Source: Gluconobacter kondonii
Lineage (GTDB): Bacteria; Pseudomonadota; Alphaproteobacteria; Acetobacterales; Acetobacteraceae
DNA length: 64,000 nucleotides
Direction of reading: 5' to 3'
Assembly: GCF_002723995.1 (NCBI RefSeq)
Contig: NZ_BEWP01000005.1
Location: forward strand, 62,001-126,000
In this document: piece after piece, positions 17,267 through 25,964 of the stretch
How the letters are laid out: the number at the start of each line of letters is the position of its first letter
How positions within the stretch are numbered: the stretch's first letter is position 1
The notes under the pieces: generated by a model
Database searches by the model: none
What the model saw: only the letters and a program-made list of their open reading frames with translations
What the model was told of the DNA's origin: nothing
Translations under genes and position numbers: made by a program

Positions 17267-19138
17267 TTGTCCGCTCCCCAGACTTCCCTCACCGACGAAG
17301 ACCGGCAGGAACGCTTTCGTCAGGCCACCATCGCCACCCTACGCGCCATGGGTGGTGCGCCGGAACAGGGCGTGGATTTTCAGGGTGCCGTCAGCGGAAA
17401 CCGCAAAACCGCGCCAGAAGCCGGAAATGTGGAGCTTCCCTATCTGTCGCGCCATATGCACGACTGGGAAATTCGCAAGATCCGGGGAGCCGCGGACGCT
17501 ACCGCTCTGCGCATGCGGTATCATGCGGACCGGAATACAAACGCTCCGGCTGAACCCGTAGCCCGGCAGGCTTTCGATGCGCTGGAGCAGGCGCGTTGCG
17601 AAGTCTATGGCTCCCGCCACATGGCGGGCGTCCGCGCCAATCTGGAGCAGAAACTCGCCCAACATTGCGCCGAAATCGGCTGCAACCGCATGAAAACGCG
17701 GGAGGACATGCCAGCTCCCGTGGCGCTGGATCTGCTCGCGCGTGAAGCCATGAGCGGCCATCCGATGCCGGTTCAGGCCGGACCTGCGCTCGATGAGTGG
17801 CGCGCGGCCCTCACACCTGCAGCAAAGGCCGCCCTCGCCGACATGGCCCGCACCCAGAGCGATCAGACGGCCTTTGCGCGCGCCACCACCCGCTTCCTCG
17901 GAGCGTGCCAGCTCACGACCGTTCCGGATGAAGACGAAGAGCAAACCGCGCCGTCCGATCTGCCGTCCGATGAGGAAGAGACAACCGAAAGCGACGCTCC
18001 GGAAACCGAAGGGCAGGATCAGCAGGCTCCGGCCGCAACGGAAGAAGAAGACGGCTATCAGCCCGAAAGTGGCGAAACCGGCCTTTCGGGCGAAAGCGAA
18101 GCCACGGACTCAGCTGAAATGTCGGAAGATGGCACGGAAGAAGCTGCTGGGCCTTCGGATCAGCAGGCGGAAACAGGTCCGTCCGAAGCCCTCAACACCT
18201 ACAAAGCCTACACCACGGATTTCGACGAGGAAGTGAACGCCTCCGATCTGTGCGATCCGGACGAACTGGACCGTCTGCGCCAGAAACTCGATCAGCAGAT
18301 GTCCCAGCTTCATGGTCTGGTCTCTCGCCTCGCGCACCGACTGCAACGCCGCCTCATGGCGCAACAGCAGCGCCGCTGGGAGTTTGAGCAGGAAGAAGGC
18401 ATTCTTGATGCCGGACGCCTCTCCCGCGTCGTCACGAATCCCACCCTGCCGCTCTCTTGCAAGCACGAATGTGAGACCGAGTTCCGCGATACGGTCGTCA
18501 CCCTCCTGATCGACAATTCAGGCTCCATGCGGGGTCGTCCCATCGGAACGGCCGCCATTTGCGGCGATATTCTGGCCCGGACACTCGAACGCTGTGGCGT
18601 GAAGGTCGAGGTTCTCGGCTTCACCACGCGGCAATGGAAGGGCGGACAGAGCCGTGAACGCTGGCTCAAGAGCGGTCGCACGGCCCATCCGGGACGCCTG
18701 AACGATCTGCGCCACATTATTTACAAGGATGCAGACACGCCCCTGCGACGGGCCCGGCGCAACCTGGGCCTGATGCTGCGTGACGGATTGCTGAAGGAAA
18801 ATATCGACGGCGAGGCCCTGCTCTGGGCTTGGAAGCGCCTGCGCCGCCGGTCGGAGCATCGCCATATCCTGATGGTGATTTCAGATGGCGCGCCGGTTGA
18901 TGACAGTACGTTCTCGGCCAATCCGCACAACTATCTGGAAGACCATCTGCGTCAGGTGATTGCCCGGATCGAAGCGGACCGGGGCACGGAGCTTCTGGCC
19001 ATCGGCATCGGGCATGACGTGACGCGCTATTACCGCAACAGCGTCACCATCAGCTCCGCCGAAGACCTCGGCGGAACCATGATGGCCCAACTCAGCGCGC
19101 TGTTCACGCCTTCAACCGGTCGTCGCGCAGCGCGATAA
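17267..19138 (+). CDS. cobT: Aerobic cobaltochelatase subunit CobT
   Basis: Partner of CobS; the two assemble into a MoxR-type AAA/von Willebrand ring that drives CobN. The C-terminus is a VWA domain with the MIDAS motif DNSGSMRG near residue 420 and [15 protein letters not shown] after it. The middle (about residues 220-320) is a highly acidic low-complexity region typical of CobT. The frame is open into cobS, but I start at the TTG at 17267 (residues [13 protein letters not shown] follow), which gives 623 residues, close to the family length of about 630, and a four-base gap from cobS. The ATG at 17192, overlapping cobS, is the alternative. Its 3' end overlaps the convergent decarboxylase gene by 35 bases. 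Confidence 0.92.
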   Translation: MSAPQTSLTDEDRQERFRQATIATLRAMGGAPEQGVDFQGAVSGNRKTAPEAGNVELPYLSRHMHDWEIRKIRGAADATALRMRYHADRNTNAPAEPVARQAFDALEQARCEVYGSRHMAGVRANLEQKLAQHCAEIGCNRMKTREDMPAPVALDLLAREAMSGHPMPVQAGPALDEWRAALTPAAKAALADMARTQSDQTAFARATTRFLGACQLTTVPDEDEEQTAPSDLPSDEEETTESDAPETEGQDQQAPAATEEEDGYQPESGETGLSGESEATDSAEMSEDGTEEAAGPSDQQAETGPSEALNTYKAYTTDFDEEVNASDLCDPDELDRLRQKLDQQMSQLHGLVSRLAHRLQRRLMAQQQRRWEFEQEEGILDAGRLSRVVTNPTLPLSCKHECETEFRDTVVTLLIDNSGSMRGRPIGTAAICGDILARTLERCGVKVEVLGFTTRQWKGGQSRERWLKSGRTAHPGRLNDLRHIIYKDADTPLRRARRNLGLMLRDGLLKENIDGEALLWAWKRLRRRSEHRHILMVISDGAPVDDSTFSANPHNYLEDHLRQVIARIEADRGTELLAIGIGHDVTRYYRNSVTISSAEDLGGTMMAQLSALFTPSTGRRAAR

Positions 19139-20519
19139 CGGCGTCCAACATCCGGTCGGTATGGGCGGTTGTGGTTCGGTGATTGACGATCGCCGCCCGC
19201 ACCGCCAGCCGACCGTTGATCCTTGTCGTGGACGGCGCGGCGATCCCGCTTTCATGCAGGTCCTGCACCAGTTCCGAGACTTCGGCATCTTCCAGACCGT
19301 CGAGTCCGAAACAGACGATATTCAGCGTCACGGGTGCCAGTAGAGCCAACCCTTCGGTCTGTTCTACACGCCGCGCCAGATTGGCTGCGACATCACAGCA
19401 CGTCTCGACCATGTCTCCCATACGCTCGGACCCGTAATGGCCCAGCGTCATCCAGACCTTCAGGGCTCTGAACCCACGCGACAGATCCGGGCCGAAATCA
19501 CAAAACCACGGGGCTCCTGCGGCCAGCCCACGCTCTTCACGCACGAGATAATCGAGGGACTGTGCGAAGGCCGCGGCATGCTTGCGGCTGTCACGCACCA
19601 GCACGCAGCCCGCGTCGTAAGGAACCTGCGCCCATTTATGAAAGTCGAACGCCAGACTGTCTGCTTTTTCGATGCCGGAAAGCTGTTTTTTGAATCGGGG
19701 CGAAAGACAGGCCAGTGCTCCAAAGGCCGCATCCACATGAAACCAGAGCCCGGCCTGACGAGCGACAGCCTCGATCGCAACGAGATCATCAATCGCCCCG
19801 CAATCAACCGTACCCGCCGTACCCGCAACCATAAACGGCACAAAACCCGCTTTCCGGTCCGCTGCGATCATGTCGGACAATGCCCCGACATCCATCCGAT
19901 GATCAGCCAGAACCGGCACACGCCGAAGTGCCTCGCTGCCGAGCCCCGCCAGATCAAACGCCCGCGGCAGGCATCCGTGCGCTGTCGTTGCGGCATAGCC
20001 GACAAGCCCACGACCTCCTATCCCATCCTTGCGGATCGCAAGATCCTGTGCGCGGCTCGCCGTAATGACGCTGATGAAGTTGGCCATGGATGACCCCGTC
20101 ACCAGACAACCCGATCCGTCCTCAGGCATACCGACCATTTGCAACGCCCAGCGGATCACCTCACGCTCGACTTCGATCGGCGCGTGATCGCGTCCACCAC
20201 AATTCGCGTTCAGCCCTCCGGCCAGCATCTCAGCGAGCATACCGACCGGCGTTCCTGCTCCATGCACCCATCCCATGAAACCGGGATGGGTATTTCCCAC
20301 GCCATAAGGCACGACAAGTTCCTGATAGCGGCCATAAAGATCGTCGAGGGAATGTCCCTTTTCCGGCAGACCTTCTTTCAGGCTCTGTCGGGCAGCAGGT
20401 GGCATCGGTCGCCAGACCGGACCTTCACCCACATGCTCCATCCGGTCAAAGACCTCATCCAGCATCCGATGCCCGATCTCACGGATGCCGTGCCAGTCCA
20501 TGGGGTCCAGTCCGGCCAT
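19104..20519 (-). CDS. PLP-dependent group II decarboxylase (aromatic amino acid / glutamate decarboxylase superfamily)
   Basis: A 471-residue fold-type I PLP enzyme. The PLP lysine is K295 in [12 protein letters not shown]; the cofactor-binding aspartate is in [21 protein letters not shown] and [14 protein letters not shown] are also typical. The N-terminal [16 protein letters not shown] segment places it with the aromatic-amino-acid decarboxylase subgroup, but the substrate cannot be fixed from sequence. A 7-base hairpin (20533-20552) sits just before its ribosome site. It ends in a 35-base overlap with cobT on the opposite strand. Confidence 0.88.
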   Translation of the reverse strand: MAGLDPMDWHGIREIGHRMLDEVFDRMEHVGEGPVWRPMPPAARQSLKEGLPEKGHSLDDLYGRYQELVVPYGVGNTHPGFMGWVHGAGTPVGMLAEMLAGGLNANCGGRDHAPIEVEREVIRWALQMVGMPEDGSGCLVTGSSMANFISVITASRAQDLAIRKDGIGGRGLVGYAATTAHGCLPRAFDLAGLGSEALRRVPVLADHRMDVGALSDMIAADRKAGFVPFMVAGTAGTVDCGAIDDLVAIEAVARQAGLWFHVDAAFGALACLSPRFKKQLSGIEKADSLAFDFHKWAQVPYDAGCVLVRDSRKHAAAFAQSLDYLVREERGLAAGAPWFCDFGPDLSRGFRALKVWMTLGHYGSERMGDMVETCCDVAANLARRVEQTEGLALLAPVTLNIVCFGLDGLEDAEVSELVQDLHESGIAAPSTTRINGRLAVRAAIVNHRTTTAHTDRMLDAVIALRDDRLKA

Positions 20520-20532
20520 GAAAATATCCCTT

Positions 20533-20552
20533 CACCTGAAATCCGTCAGGTG
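20533..20552 (-). promoter_or_regulatory. Hairpin between the DUF1217 gene and the decarboxylase gene
   Basis: CACCTGA / TCAGGTG stem with a six-base loop, immediately upstream of the decarboxylase ribosome site (GAAGGGAT) and about 45 bases after the DUF1217 stop. It could end the upstream transcript or affect decarboxylase translation. Confidence 0.4.
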
Positions 20553-20597
20553 TCTGCGATACAGGGCCGCACACAGGATGTCACGTCAGAGAGAGGT

Positions 20598-21422
20598 TCA
20601 GAACAGCATCGAATACAGGGAAGAACTGCTATCTGAACTATCACCCGTAAAAAGGGAGAGAATGCTGGTCGTGGAGCCGCTTCCTCCGTAGAGAGTCAGC
20701 ATACTTGCGGGGGTCGTGGTCTTCGTCGGGTGAATCTGTAACAGCGCCAGATATTGCTGGGCGAACTGCTGGATTCCTTTGGTCGTACTGAGTTTGGACA
20801 GATCGAGTTTGGAGCCAAGAAGACGCACCTGCTGATCGTAGTCCAACGCACCGAACTGCGTTGTATCGAAGCCGGACACGACTTCCGCCACTTTCAGGAG
20901 CTTCGGATCGGCCATCACGTTTTCAAGCGTCATGTCCGTCTTGGCGGTCCGGGTGAAATAGAGCGCATCCCCCAGACCCGGCGTTTCCGTCTGCAGACTG
21001 TCTTCGTAGCTATTGGTCAGATAGTTCTGGGTGATTTTCTGAATGGTATCGGCAGAGGCCAGTGGAGACGTTGACCAGTCGGAAAACGCTTTCGCAAATG
21101 CCTTCCAAGACGAATTGCCACTGGTCTGGGCCAGGGATTTGGCTGATGTCGGGTCCTGCGTCATCAGCTTCGTCAAAACGGCCGTCTCGCCGATTGCCGA
21201 AGACATGCCATAAGCGCCCAGCACGACCTTGAGGGCCTTGTAGTTTTTCAGAAGCTGCTGCGGGGTCTTGATTGAAGACGCATCGTTCTGGAACGCTGTA
21301 ACCGCCTGCTGGGTGGAAACGCTTGTTTTTTCCCACTTGTTCGCTGAAGACTCTTCATCCTTGATGATGGAGACATACTGCGGAATGGCGGGCATGGCAG
21401 AAATGGAAAACGACACGCGCAT
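20598..21422 (-). CDS. DUF1217 family protein (flagellum-associated family)
   Basis: A 274-residue protein with the DUF1217 layout: N-terminal SIIKDEESSANKWEKTSVSTQ, paired helices with LKNYKALKVVLGAYGM, and the signature ALDYDQQVRLLGSKLDLSKL near residue 200. In alphaproteobacteria this family is usually encoded in flagellar clusters, and some members are exported through the flagellar apparatus; none of those genes is here. The C-terminus is a Ser-rich tail (GDSSDSSSSLYSMLF). There is no Sec signal. The ATG at 21422 has GGAG too close to it; a GTG two codons later would have better spacing. Confidence 0.75.
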   Translation of the reverse strand: MRVSFSISAMPAIPQYVSIIKDEESSANKWEKTSVSTQQAVTAFQNDASSIKTPQQLLKNYKALKVVLGAYGMSSAIGETAVLTKLMTQDPTSAKSLAQTSGNSSWKAFAKAFSDWSTSPLASADTIQKITQNYLTNSYEDSLQTETPGLGDALYFTRTAKTDMTLENVMADPKLLKVAEVVSGFDTTQFGALDYDQQVRLLGSKLDLSKLSTTKGIQQFAQQYLALLQIHPTKTTTPASMLTLYGGSGSTTSILSLFTGDSSDSSSSLYSMLF

Positions 21423-21518
21423 TTCTCCGAAAGAGGAGGAGGTGCCATTATTTTACCCCTTCATTCCCTAATACGGTCTTAACGCTTCTTTTCTCTCTCC
21501 ACAGTCCGGAACCCCCTC

Positions 21519-22382
21519 ATGTCCCTGCGTCTTACCCTGCTCGCCGCGACGGCCGCACTCCTGACCCCCATCATGGCCAGAGCGTCCACACCCGCCAGCA
21601 TTCCCGCCTCATGTATGACCTATGAACTGGGCGGCACCCAGAACACTGCACATGGACTGACGGCAAAGACCCTGCATGCCGCGCTGACCGGAACGGATAT
21701 CACGCTCGACATTCATGGCGTGACGCTCTCCGACCCTTCCGGCCATGTCGAGACCGCAACTCTGGAGCGTTTCAATGAAGTTGCCGCCTATGCCGCACTC
21801 AGCGCTTTTCGCGGCGGCATCAGTCCTGCCTGCAAGGACCAGAGCCTGATGATCAATAGCAGCGACATCCGTGACGGCACTCCGCAAGCCACATGGGCGA
21901 ACGTGACGCTCGCTCGCCCCGGTCACGACATGACGATCCGCAAGGCGTCGATCCAGGCGGTCCAGACGACGCCGGATCTGCGCCTGAAGGTTGAGGGCAG
22001 CGGCATCCACGACACCAAGCAGCCACTCATGCCCACGCAGCTTTCGGCGGATCTGACGGTTCAGGGCCTCGACACAGCCCGCCAGCAGATCACGATCAAC
22101 TCCCTACATGCCGTTACGGGTAGCAGCGCCATCGACGGCAAGGGCACCATCGACCCCGGCCCCACTGCATCCACGTCAGCGGCGGACCTGCATATCGGCG
22201 TGACGAACGTCGATACCCTCATTGGCGAGATCCGTGATACGGCCCCCAAGAAGGTCGTAGCCGCACTCACAATTGCCCGACTGATGGGTCGTCAAAACGG
22301 CGATACGACCCTGTGGGACGTTGGGCTGAGCGGCGGCGTCGTAACCGTCAACCGCATCCCGCTGCCGTTCTCAGTCCCCTGA
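21519..22382 (+). CDS. Exported protein of unknown function
   Basis: A 287-residue protein with a clear Sec signal peptide (MSLRLTLLAATAALLTPIMARA). The mature part has two cysteines (ASCMTYEL; SPACKDQ) and alternating beta-strand-like segments rich in Thr, Asp and His, ending in WDVGLSGGVVTVNRIPLPF. The repeated pattern (ITLDIHGVTLSDPSG, WANVTLARPGHDMTIRKASI, QITINSLHAVTGSSAIDGKG) looks like a periplasmic or outer-membrane-facing beta-fold, possibly distantly AsmA-like, but I cannot assign a family. Its last 12 bases overlap the 3' end of mfd on the other strand. Confidence 0.75.
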   Translation: MSLRLTLLAATAALLTPIMARASTPASIPASCMTYELGGTQNTAHGLTAKTLHAALTGTDITLDIHGVTLSDPSGHVETATLERFNEVAAYAALSAFRGGISPACKDQSLMINSSDIRDGTPQATWANVTLARPGHDMTIRKASIQAVQTTPDLRLKVEGSGIHDTKQPLMPTQLSADLTVQGLDTARQQITINSLHAVTGSSAIDGKGTIDPGPTASTSAADLHIGVTNVDTLIGEIRDTAPKKVVAALTIARLMGRQNGDTTLWDVGLSGGVVTVNRIPLPFSVP

Positions 22383-25300
22383 TGTCTCGACCTCAAGCTT
22401 GCGGATCATTTTGCACAAAACGGTCGTGACCTTCTTGGCATAGCCAATGCGGGTCGCGTTCGTCATTTCGCGGATGACCGCAAGCTTGTGATCGGGCCGG
22501 ATTTTTACGCCCGATTCCTTTTTGCGCGTTACCCAGTCAATCAGCGCAGCAGGGTTGCCGAACCGGTTGCGGCGGAACTGGATCACCATGCCCTTCGGCC
22601 CGGTTTCCAGACGTTCTACCCCAGCCTCGCGACACAGACGCTTGATCAGAACCACATCCAACAGATTGCCGACTTCGGGCGGAAGTGACCCAAAGCGATC
22701 CACCAGTTCCGCGCGCATCGCCTCGACTTCGGCCTCGTTCGTCAGAGACGCAATCCGGCGATACAGCCCCAGACGCACCGGCAGGTCCGGCACATAGGTT
22801 TCTGGGATCAGGACAGGCAGGCCCAGAATGATGGTCGGGGTCCAGCTATCCTCTTCCTCCAGACGCTTGCCACGCTCACGACGCATGTCGACCACGGCAT
22901 CTTCCAGCATCTGCTGATAGAGTTCGATCCCGACTTCCTTGATATGCCCGGACTGTTCGTCCCCCAAAAGGTTGCCAGCACCTCGCAGATCCAGATCGTG
23001 GGACGCCAGCGTGAACCCGGCCCCGAGCGAATCCAGCGTCTGCATGATCTCAAGCCGCTTTTCCGAGGATGCCGAGAGCGGGCGCGTCTGCGGCCAGGTC
23101 AGATACGCATAACCGCGCTGCTTGCCACGCCCCACGCGCCCGCGAAGCTGGTAGAGCTGCCCCAGACCAAACATGTCCGCACGGTGAATGATGATCGTAT
23201 TCACGCTGGGCATGTCCAGCCCGCTTTCCACGATATTGGTGGAGAGCAGGATATCGTATTTCCCGTCTGCGAACTCCGTCATGACACGTTCGAGTTCGGT
23301 CGGTGTCAGGCGACCATGCGCCTGTACGGTTTTGGCGTCCGGTACGATTTCGGCCAGACGCTCGGCCATCCTGTCCATATCTGCCAGACGCGGCACGACA
23401 CAGAAAATCTGACCACCGCGGAAGCGCTCACGCTGGATGGCTTCACGGATCATGACGCTGTCGAAGGGCGTAATGAACGTGCGGACCGCCAGACGGTCCG
23501 TCGGCGGCGTCGCAATCAGGCTCATTTCGCGCACACCGGACAGCGAAAGCTGAAGCGTTCTGGGCAGCGGCGTGGCGGAGAGCGTCAGGACATGCACATC
23601 CTCGCGCAGCGCTTTGAGGCGTTCCTTGTGAGAGACACCGAAATGCTGTTCTTCGTCGATGATCAGCAGGCCCAGACGCTCGAATGCCACGGTCTTGGCC
23701 AGCAGCGCATGGGTGCCAACGACGATATCCACCGTGCCGTTCGCCATGCCCTCGCGGACCTTCGTAGCCTCCTTAGGCGTAACGAGACGCGAAAGCTGCA
23801 CCACATTGACCGGAAAGCCCTCGAAACGTGCCGTGAAGCTGCGGAAATGCTGACGGGCGAGCAGCGTTGTCGGCACCACGACCGCGACCTGCATCCCTGA
23901 AAGCGCGGCGACAAACGCGGCCCGCAGGGCGACTTCCGTCTTGCCGAAACCCACATCGCCGCAGACCAGCCGATCCATCGGGCGCCCGGCGCTCATGTCT
24001 TCGAGCACATCCGCAATCGCGCGGGATTGATCTTCCGTTTCAATAAACGGGAAACGGGCGCAGAACTCGTCCCACAACCCTTCGGCGGGTGCGAGCGTTG
24101 GCGCATCTTTCATGGCGCGTGCCGCTGCCGTCTTGATCAGCTCGCCCGCCATGACGCGGATGCGGGACTTCATCTTGGCCTTGCGGGCCTGCCACGCCGT
24201 TCCGCTCAGCTTGTCGAGCTGAACGCCCGCCTGCTCGGAACCAAAACGGCTGAGGAGTTCGATATTCTCGACGGGCAGAAGAAGCCGCTGCTCCCCGTCG
24301 TACAGGATCGACAGATAGTCATGCGCGACCCGGCCTTCGACGACCGTTTCAAGCCCGACATACCGCCCGATCCCGTAATCGGAATGAACGACCAGATCGC
24401 CTTCCGCAATCTCGCCAACCTGCGAGATGAACTGCTCTCCGCGCTTGCGGCGGCGCGGCGGACGCGAAATCCGCTCGCCCAGCAGATCCTGCTCGGAGAC
24501 GAAGCACAGACGGTCCGAAACGAACCCGCGTTCCAGCCCCAGCGTCAGCAGGCCGGTCGTGCCTTTCGGCATTCCCGCCGCATCCGGCCAGTCGTCATAG
24601 GACGTGACGGTGACGCCATGCTCCGCCAGAAGATGCGAAATCCGCTCCCGCGAGCCCCGGCTCCAGGCCGTAACATAGGTCCGCCGCCCGGCTTCGGCCC
24701 AGCTTTTCACCTGCTGTCCGAAAGCCTCAAACATCCCTGCCCGGGTTCCGTCCTTTGCGCGCGCAAACAACGGGCCAGGCCGGTATCCCGCATCCACGCC
24801 CTGTGCCGCATCCGGCATGGCGAACGCATTGAGAATGACGGACGGCACATCCGCCAGCATCGATTCCCAGCCGTGTGTATCCAGGTAGAGCCGATGTGGC
24901 GGCAACGGACGGTACGGGATTTCGCCTTCGCGCGTCGGAACACGCCGGGCCTGATAATGATCGGCGATCATATCCAGCCGCGCTTTGAGGATTTCCGGTG
25001 CGTGCTGGTCAAAACTGACTGCACCACCCGGCAGATAATCCAGCAGCGTCTCCATCTGATGGCCGTCGCCGTCATGGAACAGCGGTAGATAGTGCTCCAG
25101 CCCCGGATACCGTCGACCGTCCGAAACATTCTCGTAAATCGTATCGGACGTCGCCGCAGGGCCGAACGAATCGCGCCAGCCAGTACGGAAGCGGCTGATG
25201 CTGTCGGGGCCCAGCGAGAACTCGGACACCGGTCGCAGTTCAAAGCGTTTCAGCGTTTCGGTGGAGCGCTGCGTTCCGACGTCGAACGCGCGGATATTCT

Positions 25301-25901
25301 CGACCTCGTCTCCGAACAGATCGAGCCGGATCGGATCACTTTCACCCGCCGGGAACAGATCGAAAATGCCACCCCGTGTCGCAAACTCGCCCGCTTCCAT
25401 GACCGTATCGGTCCGGGTGTAACCATTGGCCACCAGCAGTTCGATCAGCATGGCCTGATCGAGGCTCTCGCCCGTCTTCACGCTGATGGACTGTCCCCGG
25501 AACGCCGAACGCGGAGGAACGCGCTGGATCAGGCTGTGCACGGTCGTCAGGACAATGCGCTGCGCCTTCGTGGGCTCCAGCAGCCGGCACAGCGTCCCGG
25601 CTCGTTCGGCGATCAGAACCGGATTGGGCGAAACGCGGTCATAGGGCAGACAGTCCCAGGCCGGCAGCCGCAGAACTTCAACTTCGGGCATGAGCCACGC
25701 CAGCATATCCGCCAGCGCGGCCACGGCGGCGTCATCGCGCGCGACGTGAAGCAGTGGTCCGTCATGCTCGGCAAGGCGCTGACGAAGAAGAAAGGCCACG
25801 CTGCCATCGGGCACGCCCCAGACAGTCGGTCCGAAAGACCTGTCGAAGGACGTTGTGGACATTTCACGGGTCATGGTTTCGTTTTGTTCCATCCTGCTCA
25901 T
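22371..25901 (-). CDS. mfd: Transcription-repair coupling factor Mfd
   Basis: Removes RNA polymerase stalled at DNA lesions and recruits UvrA. The 1176-residue protein has an N-terminal UvrB-homologous module (LPAWDCLPYDRVSPNP; ATRGGIFDLFPAG), an RNA-polymerase-interacting CarD-like domain (EGDLVVHSDYGIGRYVGLE), a RecG-like helicase with Walker A GDVGFGKTEVALRAA, DEEQHFGV and TATPLPRTL, the TRG motif region, and a C-terminal autoinhibitory domain. Start candidates are 25901 and 25874. It is divergent from recG with about 60 bases between them, and convergent with the unknown exported protein by 12 bases. Confidence 0.98.
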   Translation of the reverse strand: MSRMEQNETMTREMSTTSFDRSFGPTVWGVPDGSVAFLLRQRLAEHDGPLLHVARDDAAVAALADMLAWLMPEVEVLRLPAWDCLPYDRVSPNPVLIAERAGTLCRLLEPTKAQRIVLTTVHSLIQRVPPRSAFRGQSISVKTGESLDQAMLIELLVANGYTRTDTVMEAGEFATRGGIFDLFPAGESDPIRLDLFGDEVENIRAFDVGTQRSTETLKRFELRPVSEFSLGPDSISRFRTGWRDSFGPAATSDTIYENVSDGRRYPGLEHYLPLFHDGDGHQMETLLDYLPGGAVSFDQHAPEILKARLDMIADHYQARRVPTREGEIPYRPLPPHRLYLDTHGWESMLADVPSVILNAFAMPDAAQGVDAGYRPGPLFARAKDGTRAGMFEAFGQQVKSWAEAGRRTYVTAWSRGSRERISHLLAEHGVTVTSYDDWPDAAGMPKGTTGLLTLGLERGFVSDRLCFVSEQDLLGERISRPPRRRKRGEQFISQVGEIAEGDLVVHSDYGIGRYVGLETVVEGRVAHDYLSILYDGEQRLLLPVENIELLSRFGSEQAGVQLDKLSGTAWQARKAKMKSRIRVMAGELIKTAAARAMKDAPTLAPAEGLWDEFCARFPFIETEDQSRAIADVLEDMSAGRPMDRLVCGDVGFGKTEVALRAAFVAALSGMQVAVVVPTTLLARQHFRSFTARFEGFPVNVVQLSRLVTPKEATKVREGMANGTVDIVVGTHALLAKTVAFERLGLLIIDEEQHFGVSHKERLKALREDVHVLTLSATPLPRTLQLSLSGVREMSLIATPPTDRLAVRTFITPFDSVMIREAIQRERFRGGQIFCVVPRLADMDRMAERLAEIVPDAKTVQAHGRLTPTELERVMTEFADGKYDILLSTNIVESGLDMPSVNTIIIHRADMFGLGQLYQLRGRVGRGKQRGYAYLTWPQTRPLSASSEKRLEIMQTLDSLGAGFTLASHDLDLRGAGNLLGDEQSGHIKEVGIELYQQMLEDAVVDMRRERGKRLEEEDSWTPTIILGLPVLIPETYVPDLPVRLGLYRRIASLTNEAEVEAMRAELVDRFGSLPPEVGNLLDVVLIKRLCREAGVERLETGPKGMVIQFRRNRFGNPAALIDWVTRKKESGVKIRPDHKLAVIREMTNATRIGYAKKVTTVLCKMIRKLEVETSGD

Positions 25902-25964
25902 GCCCTATACCTTCCGTTCCATCGCCTGTCAGCCCGAGGAGCACGGGAAGCACCCGTTGTCACG

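Noticed and set aside
25092-25964. Upstream extension of the recG frame by 291 codons
   Set aside because: This part is antisense to mfd and lacks family similarity; RecG starts at 25965.
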